Of a stretch of 64,000 nt of DNA, positions 25,732 through 37,567 are shown one piece after another. Source of the DNA: an uncultured Clostridia bacterium (GTDB lineage: Bacteria > Bacillota > Clostridia > Oscillospirales > Ruminococcaceae); NCBI GenBank assembly GCA_944388075.1, contig CALXHI010000022.1, forward strand, positions 1 to 64,000, in the 5' to 3' direction. How positions within the stretch are numbered: position 1 is the first letter of the stretch; each line of letters starts with the position of its first letter. The position numbers and the translations under genes are program-made. Below the pieces are notes generated by a model. The model ran no database searches. It saw nothing but the letters and a program-made list of their open reading frames with translations, and had not been told where the DNA came from.

Positions 25732-27402
25732 ATGAAACGCATGCAACGGTGCAAGGCAGTGCTGCTTGCCGCTGTGGCAGCTGCGACAACGCTTTCGGCG
25801 ATGCCGATTGGAGCGGCGGATGATGATGTGTACTACTACGATGAGGAAACCGGCATTACCTACAACATGACCGATGATTGGCTGCATGTTGAGAACGGTG
25901 TGGTTGTCGATGAGGCAGGCAATCCGGTCTGGATGACGGGTGTCAACTGGTTCGGCTACAATGTCGGCAGTCAGGTCTTTGACGGTGTGTGGTCGCAGAA
26001 TATGCACGAAATGCTCAATCTCATTGCCGACAAGGGCTTCAACCTGTTGCGAGTCCCGATGTCCACGGAGATTCTCTTGCAGTGGATGAACGGCGATCCC
26101 GATCCGGCAACCCCGAAGGTTAACCAGTATGAGAATCCCGAATTGACCTTGGAGGGCATCGAGGGCGGCACGATCATGTACAGCTTTGACATTTGGAATA
26201 AAGCTGTGGGATGGTGTCGGCAGAACGGCATCAAGATCATGATCGACATTCACAGTGCCGAAACGGCATCTGCCGGCCATCAGGTCAGCCTGTGGTATAC
26301 GGATAAGTTCAGCACGGAGGACTGGCTGACAGCATTGCACTGGTTTGCCGACTACTATAAAAATGACGACACGGTTATTGCCATTGATCTGAAAAATGAG
26401 CCGCATGGCAAGGCCGATGTGCCGGATTTGATGGCACGCTGGGACGACACCACCGATCCGCAGAACTGGAAGTATGCAGCGGAACAGGGTGCAGAGGCGG
26501 TACTGTCTGCGAACCCGAATCTGCTTGTGATGGTGGAGGGTGTCGAGGTGTACCCGAAAGAGGGCTATGACTGGAGCGCACCGCAGATTGACTGGACGAC
26601 CATGACCGAATTCTATCATGGTGCATGGTGGGGCGGCAATCTACGTGGCGTGCGAGAATACCCGATCGATTTGGGCGAGCATCAGGATCAACTGGTCTAT
26701 TCGCCCCATGACTACGGTCCTCTGGTCTGGAATCAGACTTGGTTTGACAAGGATTTCACCACGCAGACCTTGCTTGACGATTACTGGTATGATACTTGGG
26801 CGTATATCGTTGAGGAGAACATTGCGCCGCTGCTGATTGGCGAATGGGGCGGTTTTATCGATGAAACCCACGATGCTGACGGCAAAAACAAGAAATGGAT
26901 GACCTTGCTGCGGGATTACATGATCGAGCAGCGTATTCACCATACCTTCTGGTGCTTCAATGAGAACTCGGGCGATACCGGTGGATTGGTCTACGATAAT
27001 TTCGGGAAATGGGATGAGGAGAAGTATGCACTCGTGTTGCCGTCGCTCTGGCAGGACGAAGACGGTGTGTTCATCAGCCTTGATCATGAGGTTGCTTTGG
27101 GTGCAAACGGTCAGTCGCTGAACAGCTATTACGGTGGCAGTACGCCCGGAACAGTGCCCGCAGAAACGACTACCACATCGACTGCGAAAACTGGTCTGTG
27201 CGGAGATGTCGATGGTAATGGGGAAGTTTCTATCGCCGATGTGGTATTGCTCAATCGCTATCTGGCAGAGGATACGGCCATTACGGTATCTGCGGAAGGG
27301 CTTGCCAACGCAGAAACGAATGACGATGGTGTTGTCAATTCACAGGACACCTCTGCGGTATTGCGCTATCTTGCAAAATTGCAGGATCAGGTTCACACAT
27401 AA
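25732..27402 (+). CDS. GH5 endoglucanase with C-terminal dockerin
   Basis: A secreted cellulosomal glycoside hydrolase of 556 residues. A signal peptide (1-28) is followed by a GH5 (beta/alpha)8 domain (about 45-460). The catalytic acid/base is Glu223 in DLKNEPHG and the nucleophile Glu371 in LLIGEWGG; other family residues include the RVPMS stretch near 107 and IDIHSAE near 171. A short Thr/Ala linker leads to a dockerin (about 491-553) with two calcium loops, DVDGNGEVSIAD and NAETNDDGVVNSQD. The likely reaction is endo-cleavage of beta-1,4-glucan, although mannan or xyloglucan activity cannot be excluded. The dockerin would plug into a scaffoldin cohesin. The start follows GGGGGA. Confidence 0.93.
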   Translation: MKRMQRCKAVLLAAVAAATTLSAMPIGAADDDVYYYDEETGITYNMTDDWLHVENGVVVDEAGNPVWMTGVNWFGYNVGSQVFDGVWSQNMHEMLNLIADKGFNLLRVPMSTEILLQWMNGDPDPATPKVNQYENPELTLEGIEGGTIMYSFDIWNKAVGWCRQNGIKIMIDIHSAETASAGHQVSLWYTDKFSTEDWLTALHWFADYYKNDDTVIAIDLKNEPHGKADVPDLMARWDDTTDPQNWKYAAEQGAEAVLSANPNLLVMVEGVEVYPKEGYDWSAPQIDWTTMTEFYHGAWWGGNLRGVREYPIDLGEHQDQLVYSPHDYGPLVWNQTWFDKDFTTQTLLDDYWYDTWAYIVEENIAPLLIGEWGGFIDETHDADGKNKKWMTLLRDYMIEQRIHHTFWCFNENSGDTGGLVYDNFGKWDEEKYALVLPSLWQDEDGVFISLDHEVALGANGQSLNSYYGGSTPGTVPAETTTTSTAKTGLCGDVDGNGEVSIADVVLLNRYLAEDTAITVSAEGLANAETNDDGVVNSQDTSAVLRYLAKLQDQVHT

Positions 27403-27468
27403 CAGAGCAGGACGGCAGGAATGTCGTCCTCTCTTGTTATATATGTTATCTCTTGAGGAGGCGTTCGT

Positions 27469-28653
27469 ATGAGTTTACAGGCAGTCCCGGCATCGGAACG
27501 GGTACACATTGGTTTTTTTGGTGCCAGGAATGCAGGAAAATCGAGCTTGGTCAATGCTGTGACCGGACAAGCGATGTCGATTGTATCGGAGGTTGCCGGT
27601 ACGACAACCGATGCAGTCAGCAAATCCATGGAGCTTTTGCCGCTCGGTCCGGTGGTCATTACGGATACGGCAGGCTATGACGATGATGATGTGTCACTGG
27701 GTGCAGAACGAGTGGCGAGAACCCGTCGGGCATTATACGGTACGGATTTGGCGGTATTGGTCGTCTCAGGCAATGATCCACTGCGAAAGCCGGAGCATGA
27801 GCTGATTGCGCTGTTCGACAGCGAGAAAATCCCGTATCTGCTCGTACGGAGCAAGGCGGATACGCTGAGGGAGGATCGCACACAAGAGGGTCTGTATGTC
27901 AGTGCGAAAACCGGCGAGGGCATTCATGAACTGAAAGAAACTTTGGCACATATGGCAAAGGGCGATGGATCGGATTCGTACTTGGTACGGGATATGCTGA
28001 AGGTCAATGAGGCGGTTGTATTGGTTACGCCGATTGACGCATCCGCACCGAAGGGCAGACTGATTTTGCCGCAGCAGCAGCTGTTGCGGGAAGTGCTCGA
28101 TGCGAATGCCATTCCGCTCGTTACGCAGACCGAACAGCTGGATATCTTGCTGCATATGCTGAATACACTGCCCCGTATGGTCATTACGGACAGTCAGGTA
28201 TTCAAACAGGTTGCCGAGATTGTGCCGGATTCGATTCCGCTGACCTCGTTCTCGATTCTGATGGCACGGTATAAGGGTTTCCTGAAAACGGCACTTGCGG
28301 GTGTGCGTGCCGTGAAAGGTTTGCCGGAGGGCGCAGAGATTCTGATTGCGGAGGGCTGCACGCATCACCGGCAGTGCAATGATATCGGTACGGTCAAGCT
28401 GCCCCGTGCGTTGCAGACCTATGCCGGCAAGACGTTCCGCTTCTATTTCTGTTCGGGCGCAGAATTTCCGGAAGATTTGTCTGGCTATCAGTTGGTGGTA
28501 CATTGCGGCGGCTGTATGCGAACCACAAGAGAGCTGCGTTGGCGGATGCATCAGGCAGAGCGACAGGGCGTACCGTTTACGAATTACGGCGTCATGCTGG
28601 CGGAATGCAATGGCATCCTGACACGCTGCATTGCGGGTATTGACATCGAGTAG
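27469..28653 (+). CDS. hydF: [FeFe]-hydrogenase maturation GTPase HydF
   Basis: The scaffold GTPase on which HydE and HydG build the 2Fe subcluster before transfer to apo-hydrogenase. The 394-residue protein has an N-terminal GTPase domain (P-loop GARNAGKSS, switch DTAGYDD, G4 SKAD) and a C-terminal part with the cluster ligands: Cys and His in EGCTHHRQCND and the CGGC of VVHCGGCM. Length fits the family. GAGGAGG precedes the ATG. hydE and hydG are not in this window, so the maturation genes are dispersed. Confidence 0.96.
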   Translation: MSLQAVPASERVHIGFFGARNAGKSSLVNAVTGQAMSIVSEVAGTTTDAVSKSMELLPLGPVVITDTAGYDDDDVSLGAERVARTRRALYGTDLAVLVVSGNDPLRKPEHELIALFDSEKIPYLLVRSKADTLREDRTQEGLYVSAKTGEGIHELKETLAHMAKGDGSDSYLVRDMLKVNEAVVLVTPIDASAPKGRLILPQQQLLREVLDANAIPLVTQTEQLDILLHMLNTLPRMVITDSQVFKQVAEIVPDSIPLTSFSILMARYKGFLKTALAGVRAVKGLPEGAEILIAEGCTHHRQCNDIGTVKLPRALQTYAGKTFRFYFCSGAEFPEDLSGYQLVVHCGGCMRTTRELRWRMHQAERQGVPFTNYGVMLAECNGILTRCIAGIDIE

Positions 28654-28657
28654 CAGC

Positions 28658-28687
28658 AACGCCGGATGTTAGAAGGCATCCGGCGTT
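28658..28687. terminator. Shared terminator between hydF and eno
   Basis: Perfect 11-bp stem AACGCCGGATG / CATCCGGCGTT between two convergent genes. The T run is poor on both strands. Confidence 0.55.
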
Positions 28688-28695
28688 TGTATCGC

Positions 28696-30457
<1,762 letters not shown>

Positions 30458-30461
<4 letters not shown>

Positions 30462-31900
30462 TGACATGGGAAACGCTGCTGTCTGCGGAACGAAAACGCA
30501 GGACACATTCCAATTCTGAATCGGGTAAAGACCCAAGAACCGCATTCCAGAAGGACTACCATCGCATTATTGTCAGTGCTTCGTTTCGGCGATTGCAGGA
30601 TAAGACACAGGTTTTTGCCCTCGATCAGAGCGATTTTGTCCGCACCCGTTTGACGCATTCGCTTGAGGTATCGTCTTTTGCGAAATCTTTGGGTCAGATG
30701 ATTTTTCTTGCACTGATGCAGAAGAACAAGCAGCCTGCCGTCACCGATGCCATCAAGGAGCAGGCATGCAGCGTTTTGGAATGCGCCGGTCTGATTCACG
30801 ATATCGGCAATCCGCCGTTCGGGCATTTTGGAGAGGAATACATTCGGGATTGGTTTCGGCGGCATTTGCCGGTCATGGTCTTTCAGGAGAAAACCCTGAC
30901 CGAATGGCTGACGACGCAGATGTGCCGAGATTTCACGCATTTTGACGGTAATGCACAGGCACTTCGGATTTTAACAAAACTGCATTTTTTGGTGGATGAG
31001 CATGGTATGAATCTCAGCTTTGCCTTGCTGAATACGATTATCAAATATCCGGTTTCGTCGATTGGCATAGACCGTACAAGCGGCGATGTACGCACCCAAA
31101 AGATGGGTTATTTCTATGCCGAACGGGATATTTTTGCTGATATCACCAACAGCACCGGTGCCGGTAGCTACCGTCATCCGTTGGTGTTCATTTTGGAAGC
31201 GGCAGATGATATCGCCTACAAAACCGCCGATTTGGAAGATGCGGTCAAGAAGAGCATGCTCTCGTATCGGGAACTGCTGTCGGAATTGCAGCAGCGGTAT
31301 CAACCGCAATGTGCGGAAGCGGAACGGAAACGCTATGATGTCGAAGTGCGCAAGCTGCAATCGTATCTTGCCGAAGCGCAGGAAAAAGGCATTGCCGATC
31401 CGGAGGAAAATGCGGTACAGCGTTGGATTATCTCGGTGCAGACGATGCTGCTGCACTGTGTATCGGAGGCGTTTGTCTTGCATTATGAGGAGATTATGGC
31501 AGGTACGTTTCCACATGCACTGCTGGAGGTATCACAGGGCAAAACACTGGCATGGGCACTCAGTGATCTGGCAGACCGCTATGTATTCCAAACGCATCGA
31601 ATTTACAAGAGTGAGATTGCGGCAGCGACGATTTTTGATTTTCTGCTTGAACGATTTGTGCATGCGCTGATTGTATATGATACCGATGCGCCCAAGGATA
31701 CATTAGATACGCGCATGGTGGAATTTGTGCCGGATAATTACCGCAAAGCCTATCGGGTGGCGGCCGAAGGCAAGGATGAACCGGAACGGCTCTATCTGCG
31801 GCTGCTGCTCGTTACGGATTTGCTTTGCGGCATGACCGACAGCTATGCCAAACGGTTGTATCAGGAATTAAGCGGCATTGATAATAGGAGGAACCTATGA
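30458..31900 (+). CDS. dgt: Deoxyguanosinetriphosphate triphosphohydrolase (dGTPase)
   Basis: Cleaves dGTP (or other dNTPs) to the nucleoside and triphosphate, adjusting dNTP pools. The 480-residue protein has the HD-domain metal site: RTRLTHSLEVSS and the CAGLIHDIGNPPFGHFGEE stretch, and further on an EAADDIAYKTADLEDA helix carrying the last Asp ligand. The N-terminal FQKDYHRIIVSASFRRLQDKTQV region is typical of the dGTPase family. It overlaps both neighbours by 4 nt, indicating tight translational coupling. Confidence 0.94.
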
Positions 31901-32625
31901 AAATATGGATTGTTCGTCACGGTGACCCTGACTATGAGCATGATTCGCTGACGGAGCAGGGGAAAATCGAAGCGGCACTTGCTGCCGAGCGTATTGCACA
32001 GATGGAGGTCGATGCCTTTTATGTATCGCCGCTCGGGCGGGCGCAGGAAACTGCGTCCTATACCTTGCACCGCATGGGTAGAACTGCGGAAACCTGTTCT
32101 TGGCTGCGGGAATTTCATGCGCCGATTATCGATCCCGCTACCGGTGTGGAACGGATTCCGTGGGATTGGCTGCCGGCGCAATGGACGACTGTTCCGGATT
32201 TCTATGACAAAGAGCGTTGGGCAGAAGTGCCGGTGATGGTGCAGGGCAAGGTGCTTGAGGAGGCAAAACGGGTTTATACCGGACTCGATGCGATTTTGGA
32301 ATCCTATGGCTATGTACGAAATGGGAACTGTTATCGCGTGGTACAGCCAAGCCGCAAAACGATTGTACTGTTTTGCCACTTTGGCGTGGAATGTGTGATG
32401 CTTTGGCATTTGCTGGGCATATCGCCGATGGTGCTGTGGCATGGGTTCTGCGCCGCCCCGACTTCCATGACCTTGCTGACAACCGAAGAGCGCAGACCCG
32501 GGATTGCAGCATTCCGCATGAATGCGTTTGGAGATATGAGTCATCTCTATCACGGCGGCGAAACACCGTCCTTTTCGGCACGGTTTTGCGAAACCTATGA
32601 TTGTATGGAAGAACGTCACGATTGA
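31897..32625 (+). CDS. Histidine phosphatase family protein
   Basis: A 242-residue member of the phosphoglycerate mutase-like superfamily. The catalytic RHG motif is IVRHGDP (residues 5-11), and SPLGRAQETA carries the second arginine. The late catalytic histidine is probably in FCHFGVE. Family members dephosphorylate sugar phosphates or nucleotides; the long stretch around REFHAPIIDPATGVERIPWD is unlike PGAM itself, so a broad phosphatase is more likely. It overlaps the dGTPase gene by 4 nt. AGGAGG precedes the ATG. Confidence 0.88.
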   Translation: MKIWIVRHGDPDYEHDSLTEQGKIEAALAAERIAQMEVDAFYVSPLGRAQETASYTLHRMGRTAETCSWLREFHAPIIDPATGVERIPWDWLPAQWTTVPDFYDKERWAEVPVMVQGKVLEEAKRVYTGLDAILESYGYVRNGNCYRVVQPSRKTIVLFCHFGVECVMLWHLLGISPMVLWHGFCAAPTSMTLLTTEERRPGIAAFRMNAFGDMSHLYHGGETPSFSARFCETYDCMEERHD

Positions 32626-32652
32626 AAAAGGTAAAATTTCACTCTGAATGCC

Positions 32653-32681
32653 TTGACAAATGTGCGTGAGGGGAGTATAAT
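32653..32681 (+). promoter_or_regulatory. Promoter of the trkA operon
   Basis: Perfect consensus TTGACA and TATAAT with a 17-nt spacer, 38 nt upstream of the trkA ATG. Confidence 0.85.
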
Positions 32682-32718
32682 AATGGAATAGATTATTCTT
32701 TGAGGAGATAGAGCTGCC

Positions 32719-34074
32719 ATGAATATAATCGTCGTGGGATGCGGAAAAGTCGGAGAGGCGCTGACGCATTTCCTATTAGAAGAAGGCAATGACATTACGG
32801 TGATTGATACCGACAAAGACAAGGTACAGGCAATCTCGGAACGCTTTGATGTGATGGGCATTGTCGGCAACGGTGCAACCCGAACAATTTTGCGAGAGGC
32901 GAACATTGATGATGCCGACTTGCTGATTGCAGTGACCGGCTCGGACGAATTGAATTTACTTTGTTGTTTGATTGCGAAAAAGGCCGGTGACTGCCGAACG
33001 ATTGCCCGTGTGCGCAGCCCGCAGTACAGTCAGGAAGCCAGCTATATCAAAGATGAGCTGGGGCTTGCGATGGTCATCAACCCCGAATGGCAGGCTGCCA
33101 GGGAAATTGCAAGGGTATTGCGCTTCCCATGGGCGATCAAGGTCGATACCTTTTCGAGAGGCCGTGTGGAGCTGTTCAAGTTCCGTCTGCCGGAAGGCTC
33201 ATCGCTCGCCGGCAAGAAAGTCAAGGATATCGTTTCCACTCTGCATTGCGATGTGATGGTCTGCACGATTGAGCGAAACAATGAGGCGTATATCGCCAAC
33301 GGAGACTTTGTCTTTCAGGAGCGAGATGTGATTTCTGCGATTGCAGAGCCGAAAAATGCAGAAGCATTTTTTAAAAAGATCAACTATAAGGTTGCGACGA
33401 TTCACAATGTGATGATTGTCGGAGCAGGTAGGATCACGCACTATCTCTGTACGCTGCTCGAGGACTCGAATATCTCGGTCAAGGTCATTGAGCGAGAGGA
33501 ATCGGTTTGTGAGACGATGGACGCCAATCATCCGGAAGTGACGGTGATTCATGCGGATGCTGTCGATCAACAGGTGCTGCTGGAGGAGGGTGTTGCCAAT
33601 ATCGATGCCTTTGTCACGCTGACCAATATGGACGAGGAGAATATTCTGCTGTCGTTGTTTGTACGATCCATGAATCCTTGTAAGCTGGTGACGAAGATCA
33701 ATCGAGTGGACTATGGCGATGTGATTTCGCATTTGGATTTGGATTCGATTGTCTATCCGAAGCAGATTACAGCGGAAACGATTGCCCGCTATGTTCGTGC
33801 GATGAACCAGACCGTCGGCAGCGATATCGAAACGTTATACCAGCTGATCAAGGGCAAGGTTGAGGTGGCAGAATATGTCATCAAGGGGGATTCTGCTTTG
33901 GTCGGCATTCCGCTTTCTAAGCTGCAACTGAAAGACGGCGTGCTGATTGCAGCGATTCTCCGTGATCGCAAATGCCTGCTGCCGAGAGGCGGCGACATCA
34001 TGAAAATCGGCGATGCGGTTGTTATTGTGACCAATCATTTGGCATTGCAGGGCATTGAAGATATTTTGAAATAA
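32719..34074 (+). CDS. trkA: Trk potassium uptake protein TrkA
   Basis: The cytoplasmic regulatory subunit of the Trk potassium uptake system; it binds NAD(H) and nucleotides and gates TrkH. The 451-residue protein has two repeated halves, each with a Rossmann RCK-N domain (NIIVVGCGKVGEALTHFL at 2-19 and IVGAGRITHYLCTLL near 234) and an RCK-C domain. This duplicated form is the full-length TrkA rather than the short KtrA type. TrkH follows 13 nt downstream. The strong promoter at 32653 drives both. Confidence 0.96.
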   Translation: MNIIVVGCGKVGEALTHFLLEEGNDITVIDTDKDKVQAISERFDVMGIVGNGATRTILREANIDDADLLIAVTGSDELNLLCCLIAKKAGDCRTIARVRSPQYSQEASYIKDELGLAMVINPEWQAAREIARVLRFPWAIKVDTFSRGRVELFKFRLPEGSSLAGKKVKDIVSTLHCDVMVCTIERNNEAYIANGDFVFQERDVISAIAEPKNAEAFFKKINYKVATIHNVMIVGAGRITHYLCTLLEDSNISVKVIEREESVCETMDANHPEVTVIHADAVDQQVLLEEGVANIDAFVTLTNMDEENILLSLFVRSMNPCKLVTKINRVDYGDVISHLDLDSIVYPKQITAETIARYVRAMNQTVGSDIETLYQLIKGKVEVAEYVIKGDSALVGIPLSKLQLKDGVLIAAILRDRKCLLPRGGDIMKIGDAVVIVTNHLALQGIEDILK

Positions 34075-34087
34075 CGAGGGCAATACG

Positions 34088-35521
34088 ATGCACTATAGAA
34101 TGATCGGATATGTACTCGGTATGCTGTTGGTCTTTGAGGGCTTGTTTTTCTGCGTACCGATTTTGACAGCCATTGTCTACGGCGAATCTGCGGTATGGGC
34201 ATTTGTTGCCGTGGCGGCAATATGCTTGGCTTTGGGCGGACTGATGGTTTGGAAAAAGCCGACATCGACGACTTTGTTTGCAAGAGATGGTTTTGTCATT
34301 GCGGGATTAGGTTGGATTGTCTTGAGTTTTTTTGGCGCATTGCCGTTTTACATATCGGGAGAAATTCCCTCGTTTGTGGATGCGTTATTTGAGGCGGTAT
34401 CGGGCTTTACGACAACCGGTGCCAGTGTCCTTTCGGATGTTGAAGCACTGTCGAACTCCATGCTGATGTGGCGTAGCTTTACGCATTGGGTTGGCGGTAT
34501 GGGTGTGCTGGTATTCATCATGGCATTTGTACCGATTTCCGGCGGACAGACAATGCACATCATGAAGGCGGAAAGCCCTGGACCATCGGTTTCCAAACTC
34601 GTGCCGAAGGTCAAAACGACCGCAATGGTGCTGTACACGCTGTATCTGGTGCTGACGCTTGTCATGTTCGTGTTGCTGCTGTTTGGCGGCGTGAATCTAT
34701 TTGAGGCGTTGAACATTGCGTTTGCGACAGCCGGCACGGGCGGCTTTGCGTTCAAAAACAGCGGTATGGCAGAGTTCAACCCCTATGTTCAGTATGTAGT
34801 TTCCATCGGCATGCTGCTGTTTGCGATCAACTTTGGCTGTTATTTCATGCTGCTGCAAAAGAAGTGGAAGGAAGCGTGCAACTGTGAGCTGCGGACGTTC
34901 CTTGGCATTGTAGCTGTGACAGTGACCTTAATTTGCTTTAATGTGCGGGATCAGTTTGCGACGCTGGAGGAAACATTTCGTCATGTGCTGTTTACAGTCG
35001 CATCTTTGATTTCCAGTACGGGCTTTGCAACAGTAGACTATAATGTATGGCCGGAACTGTCGAGAACCTTGCTTTTGATGGTCATGTGTATTGGTGCATG
35101 TGCCGGCAGCACGGGCGGTGGTTTTAAGGTATCCCGTGTGATTATTCTGTTCAAGAGTTTCCGGATGGAATTGGAACAGTTGATACACCCGAAACAGATG
35201 AAAAAGGTCAAAATGGATGGTAGACCGATTGAACATGAGATGGTGCGTTCGGTCAGCGTTTATCTGGTGTGTTTTGTGTTGGTATTTGGGGTATCGATGT
35301 TCGTGATGGCGTTTGATAATCTCGATCTGGTGACGAATTTCAGTGCCGTATTGGCATGCCTGAACAATGTCGGACCAGGACTCGAGGTGGCAGGTCCAAT
35401 GTCGAACTATGCAGTTTTTTCCACACCGGCAAAGCTGGTGCTGATCTTTGATATGTTGGCAGGACGTTTGGAGCTGTTCCCGATTCTGCTGTTGTTTACG
35501 CCGTCCACATGGAAAAGGTAA
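34088..35521 (+). CDS. trkH: Trk potassium uptake membrane protein TrkH
   Basis: The potassium-translocating membrane subunit, 477 residues with about ten helices arranged as four M1-P-M2 repeats. Selectivity filter-like segments are readable at the P-loops: VSGFTTTGAS, ATAGTGGFAFKNS, SSTGFATVDYN and LNNVGPGLE. This pattern of one Gly per repeat fits the Trk/Ktr/HKT superfamily. It depends on TrkA for gating. It is followed 16 nt later by a patatin-like gene, probably by read-through. Confidence 0.96.
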   Translation: MHYRMIGYVLGMLLVFEGLFFCVPILTAIVYGESAVWAFVAVAAICLALGGLMVWKKPTSTTLFARDGFVIAGLGWIVLSFFGALPFYISGEIPSFVDALFEAVSGFTTTGASVLSDVEALSNSMLMWRSFTHWVGGMGVLVFIMAFVPISGGQTMHIMKAESPGPSVSKLVPKVKTTAMVLYTLYLVLTLVMFVLLLFGGVNLFEALNIAFATAGTGGFAFKNSGMAEFNPYVQYVVSIGMLLFAINFGCYFMLLQKKWKEACNCELRTFLGIVAVTVTLICFNVRDQFATLEETFRHVLFTVASLISSTGFATVDYNVWPELSRTLLLMVMCIGACAGSTGGGFKVSRVIILFKSFRMELEQLIHPKQMKKVKMDGRPIEHEMVRSVSVYLVCFVLVFGVSMFVMAFDNLDLVTNFSAVLACLNNVGPGLEVAGPMSNYAVFSTPAKLVLIFDMLAGRLELFPILLLFTPSTWKR

Positions 35522-35537
35522 CGGAGGGAATGCGTAC

Positions 35538-36386
35538 ATGAAAACGGGTATGGTTTTGGAAGGCGGTGCGATGCGCGGCTTATTCACGGCAGGCGTGCTG
35601 GATGCGATGATGGCAGAGGGTATTGTGGTGGATGGCGTAATGGGTGTTTCGGCAGGTGCTTGTATTGGTGCCAATTGGATTACCCGTCAGCCGGGCAGAG
35701 CCTTGCGCTACATGAAAGCCTATTGCCGGGATCAACGGTTTTGCAGTGTGCGGTCTTTGGTACAGACGGGAGATTTGTTCGGCGCACAGTTCTGCTACCA
35801 CGAGATTCCCAATCAGCTTGATCCGGTGAATGCGGCAGCCTATGCGGAAAATCCAACCAAATTCTATGTGGTTTGTACGGATATCGAAACCGGCGAAACG
35901 GTCTATCACACCTGCAAGTCGATGTCCGATCGGGAGTTGGAATGGGTGCGGGCATCGGCGTCCATGCCGTTGGCATCACGGATCGTCAAGCTGAGCGGCC
36001 GCAAGCTGCTCGATGGCGGCATCACCGATTCGATTCCGTTGCGTAAAATGGAACAGCTCGGCTATATACGCAATATCGTCGTATTGACACAGCCCGATGG
36101 GTATCGGAAAACGCCGAATCGTTCGATTGCGGCTGTGCGGATGGCATATCGCAAATACCCTGCACTCATGGAAGCGATGGAGAATCGGCACCGGATGTAT
36201 AATGAACAGGTCAAGCAGGTCAAAGCGGCGGAAACAAGCGGCAGAGCCTTTGTCATTCGTCCGGCGAATCCTTTGCCGATTGGGCGTATCTGTCATGACC
36301 CTGCCCTCATTCAACAGGCATATGATTTGGGACGGCAGGCAGCACAGCAGCGTATGCAGGCACTGCATACATTTCTGGATACCTAA
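35538..36386 (+). CDS. Patatin-like phospholipase
   Basis: A 282-residue lipid acyl hydrolase-like protein. The oxyanion loop is EGGAMRGLFTAGVL (8-21), the catalytic serine is in GVSAG and the catalytic aspartate in the DGG of KLLDGGITDS. The family (including YjjU-type proteins) has a Ser-Asp dyad and acts on phospholipids or triglycerides, usually cytoplasmic or membrane-associated. GGAGGG precedes the ATG. It is the third gene after trkA and trkH. Its stop codon TAA is immediately followed by a copy of the palindromic repeat described at 49872. Confidence 0.9.
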   Translation: MKTGMVLEGGAMRGLFTAGVLDAMMAEGIVVDGVMGVSAGACIGANWITRQPGRALRYMKAYCRDQRFCSVRSLVQTGDLFGAQFCYHEIPNQLDPVNAAAYAENPTKFYVVCTDIETGETVYHTCKSMSDRELEWVRASASMPLASRIVKLSGRKLLDGGITDSIPLRKMEQLGYIRNIVVLTQPDGYRKTPNRSIAAVRMAYRKYPALMEAMENRHRMYNEQVKQVKAAETSGRAFVIRPANPLPIGRICHDPALIQQAYDLGRQAAQQRMQALHTFLDT

Positions 36387-36419
36387 GGCAACAACGCACA
36401 ATCTTTATGCGACGCCGCC
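36386..36419 (+). repeat. Degenerate copy of the GGCAACACCGCACAAAG palindromic repeat
   Basis: AGGCAACAACGCACAA begins within the patatin stop codon and is followed by an imperfect inverse arm ending GACGCCGCC. It resembles the better copies at 49872-50043 and 53064-53111. Confidence 0.45.
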
Positions 36420-36426
36420 ATAAAAC

Positions 36427-36470
36427 AATACCGTACAAAACCGAGGCGTTTTGTACGGTATTTGTTTTGT
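36427..36470. terminator. Bidirectional terminator between patatin and hemW
   Basis: Perfect stem of about 15 bp (ATACCGTACAAAAC and its complement) with T-rich flanks on both strands. It ends transcripts from both convergent genes. Confidence 0.75.
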
Positions 36471-37567
36471 TATGGAATATCCGCAAGCAGTGTTGCCAGA
36501 ATGGCATTGGAGAGCAGCCAGCCTTCCGAAGTTATGCGCAGATGGTTGCCGTTTTGGGAAAGATAATGTGGTGGAATGCGTTTGGCATTGCGCAGTAACC
36601 GCTCCCGTGCATCGGGATAGTCCGCAAGCGAGATACCCTCCGCCAGACGTAATGCCAACATTAGACGTTCGCTGTCTGTGCCGACGCTTGCATCGGTGAG
36701 TTCGGTTGGCTGGAGCGGCGCATCGCAGAACGCATCGAAATCCGGCGGTACGGCATAGCGTTTGCCATCATAACACGAATGCGCTGACGGCCCAAATCCC
36801 AGATAGGGGAGTGACCGCCAGTATTTGCAGTTGTGGCGGCTCTCACATCCCGGCTTCGCAAAGTTGGAGATTTCGTAGTGGCGGAATCCGGCTTGTTCAA
36901 GCAGCTTATCCATTTGCAGGTAGCGTTCTGCCATGGCATCCTCATCAAGCATGGCAGGCGGCGTAATCGCAAAGGGCGTATTCGGCTCAATTTTCAGCAG
37001 ATACGCAGAAATATGTGTGACCGGGAGTGAGGCTGCCGTTTCCAAATCTTGTTGCTGAAGTAATGGCGTTTGCAAAGAAAGTCCCATTATCAAGTCGAGG
37101 GAGAGGTTGGAAAATCCGATGGCAGCAGCCCGTTCGATGGCATTGATGGCTTGTGCTGCCGAATGCCGCCGCCCCAGTGCTTGCAGTACGGCATCGGAAA
37201 ACGACTGCACACCGACCGACAACCGATTGATACCCATCTGCTGCCATGCACGGAGTTTATCGTCAGTCATTGTGCGGGGATTGGCTTCGAGCGTGATTTC
37301 CGGTGTCAGCAGCGAAACCTGTGCTTGCAGGGTTTCGAGAATGGCTTGCAAAGCCGTATCGGAGAGCAGCGAGGGCGTACCGCCACCAAAATAGACCGAA
37401 TCGACCGGCAGTCCGGCAGGCAGTGCCCGAAGATTTCGGCAGATGGCATCGAGCCAACGCTGCTGTTTGGCAAGGGTATAGCTGCCGGAATAAAAATCGC
37501 AGTAGGGGCATTTCTGTGCGCAGAATGGCGTATGCAGATAAAGCCCGACGGGTTGTGTATGGTTCAT
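36470..37567 (-). CDS. hemW: HemW-like radical SAM protein
   Basis: A 365-residue radical SAM enzyme of the HemN/HemW group. The cluster motif is FCAQKCPYCDF (CxxxCxxC near residue 14-21), with GGGTPS and the SVGVQSFSDAVLQALGRRHS segment characteristic of the family. Proteins of this length lacking the N-terminal HemN extension are heme chaperones (HemW), not coproporphyrinogen oxidases. No heme biosynthesis genes lie nearby. The ATG at 37567 overlaps the stop of the upstream gene (ATGA), which fixes the start; a longer frame to 37603 lies inside that gene. Confidence 0.92.
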   Translation of the reverse strand: MNHTQPVGLYLHTPFCAQKCPYCDFYSGSYTLAKQQRWLDAICRNLRALPAGLPVDSVYFGGGTPSLLSDTALQAILETLQAQVSLLTPEITLEANPRTMTDDKLRAWQQMGINRLSVGVQSFSDAVLQALGRRHSAAQAINAIERAAAIGFSNLSLDLIMGLSLQTPLLQQQDLETAASLPVTHISAYLLKIEPNTPFAITPPAMLDEDAMAERYLQMDKLLEQAGFRHYEISNFAKPGCESRHNCKYWRSLPYLGFGPSAHSCYDGKRYAVPPDFDAFCDAPLQPTELTDASVGTDSERLMLALRLAEGISLADYPDARERLLRNAKRIPPHYLSQNGNHLRITSEGWLLSNAILATLLADIP